Source: Pohlia nutans
Taxonomy: Eukaryota > Streptophyta > Bryopsida > Bryales > Mniaceae
DNA: 64,000 nucleotides
Direction: 5' to 3'
NCBI GenBank assembly: GCA_022496805.1
Contig: CM040094.1
Location: 20,297,501 to 20,361,500, forward strand
Within the stretch, counting starts at the first letter, position 1, and the number at the start of each line of letters is the position of its first letter. This document shows, in pieces, positions 56,301-64,000 of the stretch. The translations under genes were made by a program, and so were the position numbers. Under the pieces are notes generated by a model. The model had not been told where the DNA came from, searched no databases, and saw only the letters and a program-made list of their open reading frames with translations.

Positions 56301-57905
56301 TTGATGCGAAAGGGGAGCTCAACGCTGGAGCACACCTCCCGGGTACGACTGGATGTGGAGCCAATCCACATGGTCCGACCGGCTGAAGTGAGCCCTGCGG
56401 AAGTCCGGAACCTCTCGGAAGAAATGGAGGCGATGGACGTTCAGCCGGACAGGGTGGAAAGGCAACAGGGTGGGCCAGGAGGTCATCCGGGTAGCCAGTC
56501 GGGAGGCACGCAAGTAGGCGAGCCAACCGGTGGACGACAGGTGGATCCGCCGGCCGGGCACGAACTACGAGGAGCTCGGCCCACGGATCCAATCATGGTG
56601 GACAGCCCGGAAGTCCAGGAGGGGCAGCCAATGGAGGATGAGCTGCTGCCCGGGACCGCCGGGGGTCCAGGATTAGTGGTCCGGATTTAGTGGATCTGGT
56701 CGTGTAGAATAGGACCTTTTTGAGTAGGTAGATTAGAAGACTTTTTGTGTATTAATAGGCTTTTTAGGACTTTAATGTTAGTGGCGGCTGAGGATAGGAA
56801 CTGAGCCGTGGAGGAAGCTCCCCGGATTTCCAGATCCCGGGAATGTAGGATCTGCGGATTTCCCGGATCTGGGCGTTTGGGGCGGCTTCTTATCCAGGAA
56901 TGCTTGTCATTCTTGGGTGTCTTTTTTGTGTACTATTGTTCCGTGTAAATGAGTAGAGGCGCATGTTCTTTCCACCAACTATGTGTGTGTGTGTATGTGT
57001 GCATGTGTGTTTGCTCGTGGTATTACTTGGAACAATGTCTCAATTAGTCCCTTGGTAACCGGATGGATTAGCCGGGTTCTGGTGTAAGAGTCAGTTCAGA
57101 GTCCGGGTAGAAGATTTGGGAGAATTAGGAGCGTTTGAATGTAGGGTTCTTCGGGACTGGTTGCAGGAAATACTCTGGATTAGTAGCTGAGTGGACAGGA
57201 GGGGGTACTCCGGTTCTCTCAGAACTCCTGGACGGGTAGTCCGGTAGAGGTACCAGCATCCAGGTAGATCTTGTAATTGCAGGGTATGGGGAAGCCAGAG
57301 TAAAACGGGTCGTGAGGAATTCCATCTCTTCCGGACACCCTAGATACTGTCCACCCCGGTTAGCAAGTCGTTGTAGTATTTTCAAGGGGGAATCCGGGTT
57401 ACTATTGTGTGACCGGCTGGGGGTTTGGGATAAATCCACAGTTGAAGAGTAATACGGGAAGCACCCAGAGTAGGGAGTGATTTTGGATAAACCGGAAGTT
57501 GTGAAACCCCTGTCACGGAAATCAGTAGGGGAGGGTGTAGCTTTAAATCCAGCATCCTTAAAAATGTAAGTGGAGAACCCTCTGAAGGAAAACAGAGGTT
57601 AAAGGGAAACCGGATTAAAAGGGTAGGATAGATCGGGTAGAGTAGGGTTGGCCAAACTCCTAACCTAGACAGAAACCGGATCTATCCATAATCGGGTCAG
57701 TCAGTGGGAATGATCCGGTTTTGAGTAGAGAAAGAGGGGGTTAATTGGTGACCGGAGGAGAGTAGTCACAAATCCGGATCAGTCTCCGGAAACTTCCCAC
57801 TTCACAGAATCTCCGCGGAACGATAACCCGGAAATCACCTCTACGAGCATTCTTAATACGAAAAAGTGCGCTCTAGGAGAATATACGGTATCACGTGCTA
57901 CGACA
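53371..57905 (+). mobile_element. CCGG-rich TGTC...GACA element, copy 3, complete (4535 bp)
   Basis: Starts TGTCAAAAACGAGC, ends CACGTGCTACGACA, and is flanked by GTACC on both sides (53366-53370, 57906-57910). It has no terminal direct repeats, so it is not a standard two-LTR element. The sequence is GC-rich and full of CCGG. Order: ~680-bp leader, one long ORF (54051-56690), ~1.2-kb 3' region with a TG microsatellite (56979-57012) and an antisense open frame (57125-57439) that is also conserved in copy 2. It could be a solo giant LTR (TG...CA, 5-bp duplication) carrying an ORF, a non-autonomous retroelement, or a new DNA-transposon type. Confidence 0.8.
54051..56690 (+). pseudogene. Element ORF of copy 3, one frame with three TAG stops
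   Basis: ATG 54051 lies in a strong context (GCCATGG). The frame runs 880 codons to 56690 with TAGs at 54579, 55752 and 56037. The first two replace CAG of copy 2 (C-to-T). The third is shared with copy 2. Regions: N-terminal globular block (about 1-200, containing FGRVWDVQD, MWRELYGFPD, DWVKARFTH, GRRINWAILL, CSLAPFLHHLYERHG), charged low-complexity (200-540), coiled coil (550-660), the shared stop, then a conserved C-terminal block (MFNVSADAPHEDEIDRLMRKG). No catalytic motif of known transposases or polymerases seen. Confidence 0.7.
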
Positions 57906-57910
57906 GTACC

Positions 57911-58323
57911 CGTGAGCTTTCTAGCGTCAATCGGTTGAGCGTGTTTTGATTCGATATTGACATAAATCTAGGGACATTCGTGTCACCATTGAAATCCAGA
58001 TTCAAAGAGACATAGATTTGATATTACCATGTCCCAGTGCATTGTGAGTATTGTCTTCATTCTATATTGATTGGTGACGGGATTTAAATTGAGCTTCGTA
58101 TTTACCGATTCAATATTCAACTGTAATACCATATGTGGGGGTCAGATTCGGACAGTATTGTGTCGAAATCTAATTTCCACATCAGGTTTTGAGAGGTCCA
58201 CGTCACCCTAAACCGATCACAAGATGACGTGTGGCACGCTTCAGACAAAATGAATTAATTTATGTTGAAACTGACCACGAGGTAGGGTATTTGGGACTTT
58301 CCTGATTGTGGATGTTTGTGCAG
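57911..58323. other. Spacer upstream of the thaumatin fragment
   Basis: No coding match. The N-terminal part expected for a thaumatin-like gene is not here. Confidence 0.5.
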
Positions 58324-58856
58324 TTACTTTCAGGAGGCACAGTGATCGGTTGCAAGAGCGCATGCGATGAATTTGCGACACCTCACTATTGCTGTACAGG
58401 GGCGTATGGGTCACCCTCGACGTGTCCTGCTACTCAATACTCGAATTCGTTCAAGGCTGCATGCCCCACGGCACACAGCTATGCATATGACGACGCCACC
58501 AGCACTTTCACTTGCAAAAGAGCCAATTATGCCATCACTTTCTGTCCCACAGGTATGCTATCATTCTTTTTGGCCGCATTCTTGTTGGATTACCTGCACT
58601 TTCTGTATGAGTGTCCTTCAAGCAATTATGTCAATTCTATTGGTTCCATTATGTTCATGTGTAGAGTATTTCATTTGCATTGGTTTCATGATATTCATGT
58701 GTAGAGTATATCGATTGCATTGGTTGTATTGCACTCTTAAACCGACGAAAAAAGGCACAAACAGTACCACGAGTTCCCCACCTCCTCCAAGTCCTTACAG
58801 CATTTCTCAGTATGGTACAGGTGGAGGGGTAAAGCCGTACGCCTCGTGAACTGTAC
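58324..58856 (+). pseudogene. Thaumatin-like protein, C-terminal fragment
   Basis: Exon 58324-58552 (after TTTGTGCAG, ending ACAG|GTATGC) reads [20 protein letters not shown], then [22 protein letters not shown] and [15 protein letters not shown]. This is the cysteine-rich C-terminal third of a thaumatin-like/PR-5-type secreted protein. A later stretch (to about 58849) encodes a Ser/Pro-rich tail ending in a stop and may be the last exon; its acceptor is unclear. Signal peptide and N-terminal domain are missing, so it is a partial copy. Confidence 0.8.
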
Positions 58857-59432
58857 ATTTTGCTACTATGCGCCGCAGCGTTCTTCGCATTGCACAGTAA
58901 GTCGGATTTCACCATTTGCCATTTTGTGTCAAGGTCTGCTCTGTTAGAATGATACCAAAATTAGATTTGAGTAGGGCATATGAGAATTTTCTTTTGTCTA
59001 ATCTTATTTATTTTTTGATCCTAAACCACACACAATGTTCTTCACTGACTCGGTGATATAATTATGTTTTTCACGATATGGTCATTTTAAAGGCTTGGGT
59101 CTTACTTTTATTTATTTGTGAATGCAGGACAATGAAGGACGGCTTTCGATCTAGGTGAGAAATCATGCCAATGTACAATCATCATTTGGGAGATTAAAAG
59201 TAGTAGCTCCCATTACACGCATACTGTACTATGAAGTAGAGAATAGAGATAAGAGTCTGCGGTTGCTTAGAGTAGAGCCTTCTTCGTAGCTTGCACTTCA
59301 ATACTGAGAAGTTCCGTATTCACAGGCAACGCTCAGAACAGAAGATCTGGGAAGTAGTTCTGTAGGCTCTTTCAATATTTTGTACGTATGAAATATTACT
59401 GGACCTAATGTATGGCCGTCTGTGTTGAAGGT
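58857..59432. other. Spacer between gene fragments
   Basis: AT-rich, no gene recognised. Confidence 0.45.
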
Positions 59433-59759
59433 TGGAGTACCAGTTGCCGAATTTGGTTGTAGCAGCACTCACCAAAGAGAGTGTCAACAATGCTCTGGGA
59501 AGCAGAATTTCAGCAGACCAGGTAATTTTGAGATCATTAGTATATCAATCTGAAATAACGATTGGCTTTGCAAGGATTTCTAATAATCGTTATGTTGGTC
59601 TTATGTGGCCATGTGTTCTAGCTTTTGACCACTTACTTGGTTCGTTTTGCTGAATGATCACGTCTTTTTCTTTTCCAGGTCATCTCATTTCTTCGCAAGC
59701 ATGCACGTCCTCATGTTACACAAAGGATTCCTGTCGTCCCAGAAGCAGTTTCTGATCAG
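59433..59759 (+). pseudogene. TFIIH subunit p52/TFB2 (GTF2H4) fragment, two exons
   Basis: About 59433-59521 reads EYQLPNLVVAALTKESVNNA, then LGSRISADQ|GT. 59679-59759 (after TTTTCCAG) reads VISFLRKHARPHVTQRIPVV, then PEAVSDQ|GT. Both are in phase 0 and match consecutive exons of the conserved p52/TFB2 subunit of the TFIIH core (transcription and nucleotide-excision repair). The rest of the gene is absent; the downstream sequence is repeat. Intron-retaining genomic fragment. Confidence 0.8.
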
Positions 59760-60235
59760 GTAGTCTTTGGTACTCTTGTCAACATCCAACACCGTAATAT
59801 TTCCCATTAAATAGTCTTTGTCCACACAGCACTATCCTGATGATATATATCTTTGTTGGTATTTTATTGTCTAGATATTGTTTCCGACCGAGTACACTCC
59901 TTTCTTTGTAGCGTGAGTGTTTGCCTACAGGAACAGATTCAATATGAAAGCTTGTGTGGTCAAAAGCAGCAGCGCTTGTGTGGTCAATGGCAGCAGCCCT
60001 TGTGGGAAATTGATTAGGGCTAATTAGGGCTGGACATGGTATAATAGGGCAAGACAGGGTATAATTAGGGCAAGACAGGGTATAATAGGGTAAGATCAGG
60101 GTTTCCACATAACTAAGAATTTTTCAAAAAACATGGGGTTTTTGGAATCCCTGCGACAATACGAATCCAATGATATATTAACCTCCCCTATATTCCTCAT
60201 ATTTAGGGACTTAGAAAACCCCTAGGACACACATG
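59760..60235. repeat. AGGGCAAGACAGGGTATAAT repeats and 5' part of the G-tract family
   Basis: Three to four ~20-bp units (AGGGCAAGACAGGGTATAAT and variants) at about 60024-60092. Then 60096-60235 matches 20715-20832 (copy A) up to the telomere-like tract. Confidence 0.65.
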
Positions 60236-60316
60236 TAACCCTAAACCCTAAACCCTAAACCCCTAACCCTAAACCCCTAAACCCTAACCCTAACCCTAAA
60301 CCCTAAACCCTTAAAC
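60236..60316. repeat. Interstitial telomeric repeat
   Basis: About 11 CCCTAAA or one-base variants in a row, the longest such tract in the window. Confidence 0.95.
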
Positions 60317-60319
60317 TAT

Positions 60320-61000
60320 CAAATGCATGATTACATTGAGTCATGTAAGTATTTAGAGTGATTTTTTACGCGTAAGTAATATGCAAAATTACAAGTTGTA
60401 TTTTATGAGACCTCCCTCTTAAATGTCATACAATACTCATCCCAATGCATGATCTACCCTAAACAACAAGTTGTAAACATATTGGAATTTTCAAATGCAT
60501 GATTACATTGATTCATGTAAATATTTAAAGTGATTTTTTATGTGTACGTAATGTGCAAAATTACTGGTTGCTGTATTTTATGAGACCTCCCTCTTAAATG
60601 TCATAGGATACTCATCTCAATGCATGATCTAAACTAAACAACAAGTTGTAAACATATTTAATTTGTCAAATGCATGATAAGATTGAGCCACGCAAGTGTT
60701 TAGAATATTTTTTTTATATGGAAGTAATATGCAAAATTACTGGTTGTTGTATTTTAGGAGGCTACCTTCATAAATTATGTTATATGATTGTGATTTCAAT
60801 GCATGATCTAAATTAAAGAACAAGTTGTAAACATATTTAATTTGTCAAATGCAAGATTACATTGAGCGTTGCAAGTGTTTAGAATATTTTTATACGCGTA
60901 AGCAATATACAAAATCGTCAATTGCTGTACTTTATGGGCCCTAAACTCCAAATGTCATAGTATCATTATCCAAATGCATGAAAAACAAATATACGCTAGT
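60320..61000. repeat. ~175-bp satellite, four units
   Basis: Units start with CAAATGCATGAT(T/A) at 60320, 60492, 60667 and 60846 (spacing 172, 175, 179 bp). Each includes GCAAAATTAC, a GTATTTTA(T/G)GAG block and AACAAGTTGTAAACATAT. AT-rich, non-coding, directly next to the telomere-like tract. Confidence 0.9.
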
Positions 61001-61859
61001 TACAAATATTATTTAATACGTTGAACGCATTAAATTACTCTACCCAAACCCTAAATTAAGCCCTAAACCCTAAACCTTAAATCTTTTAATTCATATTAAA
61101 GATTTCATATCATAAATAATACTATGACTTTAGACCCTCATAATGTTTACAATAATGTTCCCTTTAATGTATATGTTACCGATGGATGAATTACCAGAAA
61201 TTCTAACTTTCATCATTTATAACTTGTAGGATTCACGTCCATATAATAAATCCATAATCATTTTAAATTCAACTCCATGTAGTCCACTTCATCAAACCGA
61301 AATCTTTTAAAGCATGGCTAAACCGCAAATACTAAATACTTTATGTGTTTTAGAATGATACAGCTCTATATCACCCGATCATGTAGAAAGTTTTATAAAA
61401 TAAAGACATTATTATTAGAACCACAAAGGTCAAAATTGAGGGTACTAACCTCAAATGATCCACTTATTATAAAACGTTTAAGGTAATATTTTAAAGCACG
61501 TGTTATAGAAATAATCCCCATTCTATATGACTACTATGGGACTTCAAAAAAAAAAAAAAAAAGTGCATTCACGTTATAGAGCCATTTAATAGCTTTCCAA
61601 ATATATATGGCACTTTTTCAAATGATAAAGTACGTGCAAGTTACAGATGGATGAAATATCAGCAATCTCAAACTTCATCCGTTCATACCATCTACAATTC
61701 ATGTTCGAATTTAAAATTCAAAGTCAATTTAGATTCATCTCGAAACGGTCCACTTGATGATGGCAAAAAAATTTAAAGCATGATTCATTCATGAGAATTT
61801 GTATTTCATGACCCTAGAATGATGCAATTCCAAATCTAACAACCTAAAACTTTTTAAGA
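61001..61859. other. AT-rich spacer with degenerate CCCTAAA
   Basis: CCCTAAACCCTAAACC at 61060-61080 and a poly(A) run at 61547-61562. No gene. Confidence 0.5.
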
Positions 61860-63318
61860 AATTTGGTTTGCACCATTGTGATCGCAAGGGCCGATAATGG
61901 GGGGGGTACCCAAAATCTCAACTCAAAATTCCACTGTTAGATCTCATCCATCACACAAAGTCAACCAATATAGTAAAAGTCAAACCCGCTATATCCACCA
62001 AATGGTGATAGACTAGGGAAATGTTTTTACATATTCGGAATCACAAGGGTTAAAAACCGGGGGGTAGGTACCAATATAATCTTCAAAATCTATATATAGC
62101 AAAACGAAAGCCAACCGTAAGCCCAAACTCTAAAACCCTAATAACTTCCAAACCCTAAGCTTTTTGGAAAAACTAACCACACCACTAGATTCACAATGTC
62201 CAAAAATAGGGGGTAGGTATACTCAAAAAGATGAAATACCTAAACACGGCAACAGTCAACACGCCAAAGCTCAAGTCAAACATCCTATATCTCATAAATG
62301 ATGATAGATTAGAGAAAAGTTTTTGCATATTTGAAATCATAAGGGTCGAAAATGGGGGGGGTAGGTCACTTCAAAATCCCAAAATAAGTATGCCAATTTT
62401 GTGGGCATGGCCTTGTAACCCTAAACCCTAAATCCTAAAACCCTGAACCCTAAAACCCTAAACCCTAAATCTATATATAGAAAAACGAAACCCAAACATA
62501 AGCCTAAACCCTAAAACCCTAATAACTTCCAAACCCTAAACTTTTAGGAAAAAATAACTACACCACTAGATTCACAATGCCCAAAAATAGGGGGTAGGTA
62601 TACTCAAAAAGTTAAAATACCTAAAAACAGAAAAAGTGAACACTCCAAAGCTCAAGTCAAACTGCTTATATTTCATAAATGACGATAGATTAGGGAAAAC
62701 TTTTTGCATATTTGAAATCACAAAGGTCGAAAATGGGGGGGGGGGGGGGGGGGGGGGGTAGGTCACTTCAAATTTCAAAAATAAGTATGCCAATTTTGAG
62801 GAGATGGCCTTGTAACCACACGGTTTAAAGTCAAATCATCTATATCTTCCAATCGGTGAGGATCCAGGAAAAAACAATTACGCCACCGGAATCGTAGCCA
62901 TCGAAAATGGGGGATAAAGTACACTCCCAATCCCCATATTCAAAGTCTACACAAAACCATAACAAACCCTAAACCACAACCCCAAAACATCTATATCTTC
63001 CAAACCCAACGTCGGATGACCATTTTCACTATACCATTGAATTCGTAGACGTCAAAAATGGGGGGATAGGTCAAATCAAAATTTCAAAATACTACCAAAC
63101 CTGAAAAGTCAACCCCTAAACCTCTAAAGTCAAACATTCCATATCTCACAAACGGTGATACTTGTTAGGAATTTTATTCCACCGTTGGAATTGCAGCCCT
63201 CAAAAATGGGGGGGTGGGGGGGGGGGGTAGGCAAAATCCCAACCTCATCCGAGAAAATGGACTTTTCTAAGAAAACCCATGTAACCCTAAACCCTAAACC
63301 CTAAACCCTAAACCTAAT
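61860..63318. repeat. G-tract/telomere-repeat array, copies C-F
   Basis: Successive modules at about 61860-62160, 62160-62420, 62520-62820 and 62820-63318, separated by CCCTAAA tracts (62417-62475, 63280-63317). G runs vary from 6 to 24 (24 at 62735-62758). 62160-62420 and 62520-62820 match copy A; 62820-63318 matches copy B at 40600-41100. Confidence 0.85.
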
Positions 63319-63436
63319 TGGATACATACAAATTCGTGCGTGTGTAAATTTTAATTAAAAAAATTTACCAATCCGAAAGGTAAGATTGATATAAAAGTGT
63401 ATATTGATTGTTGTCAAAGGCAACATTAAACCAACA

Positions 63437-63980
63437 TTAACCCCGAAGTGCCCAATAAACCATATTATGCTTGTTTTTTGGTCAAGCGCCCCAAAAATCA
63501 AGTGTTTTAACTTTATTGTAGTTGGTGTTTTCATTAGATATTTAAGTTAAGTTATGATACATCTTTGGACTGTTGGGATTGGAGAATAGACTTCATTTGA
63601 AGATATAGCACTGTCGTGAAATTTGAATTTCGAATGTTCAAAATGCAAAGGGATTACTAAAGATGCTTCTATCATAGGTCTCTTTTAATTTCTTCACTTT
63701 CAGTCTTTTACTCCTTGTAAATATAACTTTTATGTACCTTAAATATAATTTTTGATATTAAATTTGACAAAAATATATTTATTTTGAATTTTCCCCTTGT
63801 TTACATAATTAAATTTGTAAATATTCAAAGTATTTTCGAATCATGTTGAAAATTTTGCTATACCTTCATATTGTTAATGACTGTTTACGAAAAATTATAA
63901 ATCATACAATGTGATATTTTAAGTATGCAAATTATAGTGCTTCGGCTTTTACAAAAGAGGAGAGGACCTTTAGGGGTTAA
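63437..63980. mobile_element. Possible piggyBac-like MITE (544 bp)
   Basis: TTAA at both ends with short inverted ends CCCCGAAGTGCCC and (reverse complement) CCCCTAAAGGTCC. Only about the first ten bases agree, so this is weaker than the other copies. Confidence 0.45.
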
Positions 63981-64000
63981 GATAGACAGAAGTAGTTTGA

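Noticed and set aside
53371..57905. A standard LTR retrotransposon with two LTRs
   Set aside because: The first and last several hundred bases are not similar to each other, and no reverse transcriptase or integrase motif is present.
59779..60108. Minus-strand ORF with YTLSCPN repeats
   Set aside because: Produced by the short AGGGCAAGACAGGGTATAAT tandem repeat, not a gene.

Overview
This is nuclear DNA of a land plant, most likely a moss. The reasons are a PLS-class pentatricopeptide (PPR) gene with a complete DYW domain of moss-like sequence, TTTAGGG-type (Arabidopsis-type) interstitial telomere repeats, GT-AG introns, an LTR retrotransposon of chromovirus type whose polymerase looks fungal/moss-like, and CHAT-domain proteins. 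The species cannot be named from the window alone.

Layout. 1-13.7 kb: a gene for a protein with a possible HeLo-like (fungal STAND-type) N-terminus (plus strand), facing a TPR-CHAT putative caspase-fold protease gene with one visible intron (minus strand) and a shortened tandem paralogue without the protease domain. 13.7-20.1 kb: a piggyBac-like MITE interrupted by a GC-rich, CCGG-rich transposon copy, abutted by a second inverted, truncated copy of the same family. 20.1-22.8 kb: repeats. 23.3-28.1 kb: a PPR-DYW editing-factor gene whose open reading frame begins with a PDF motif of the organellar ssDNA-binding (OSB) family and whose centre is six almost identical 303-bp PPR units. 28.4-31.6 kb: MITEs. 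31.9-38.2 kb: a young Ty3/gypsy chromovirus with 391-bp LTRs, TTACC target duplication, an array of perfect heat-shock elements in the LTR, a gag broken by two stops, an open pol with chromodomain, and a third ORF. 38.2-48 kb: AT-rich DNA, a 200-bp-arm foldback, G-tract repeats and exon-like scraps. 48-53 kb: an SF3A2 zinc-finger fragment and a RAD5-like helicase pseudogene. 53.4-57.9 kb: a complete copy of the CCGG-rich element with GTACC target duplication. 58.3-59.8 kb: thaumatin-like and TFIIH p52/TFB2 fragments. 60.2-64 kb: interstitial telomere repeats, a 175-bp satellite and G-tract repeats, ending in a weak MITE.

How it fits together. The intact candidate genes are the HeLo-like gene, TPR-CHAT and the PPR gene. 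They sit in a low-gene-density region full of transposons, captured or decaying intron-bearing gene fragments and subtelomere-like repeats. The most notable points are the OSB-PPR-DYW coding fusion with its homogenised PPR array, the heat-shock-element LTR, the unclassified 4.5-kb TGTC...GACA element, and the HeLo-like/TPR-CHAT neighbourhood. All family assignments come from reading translated sequence by eye. No database search was run.
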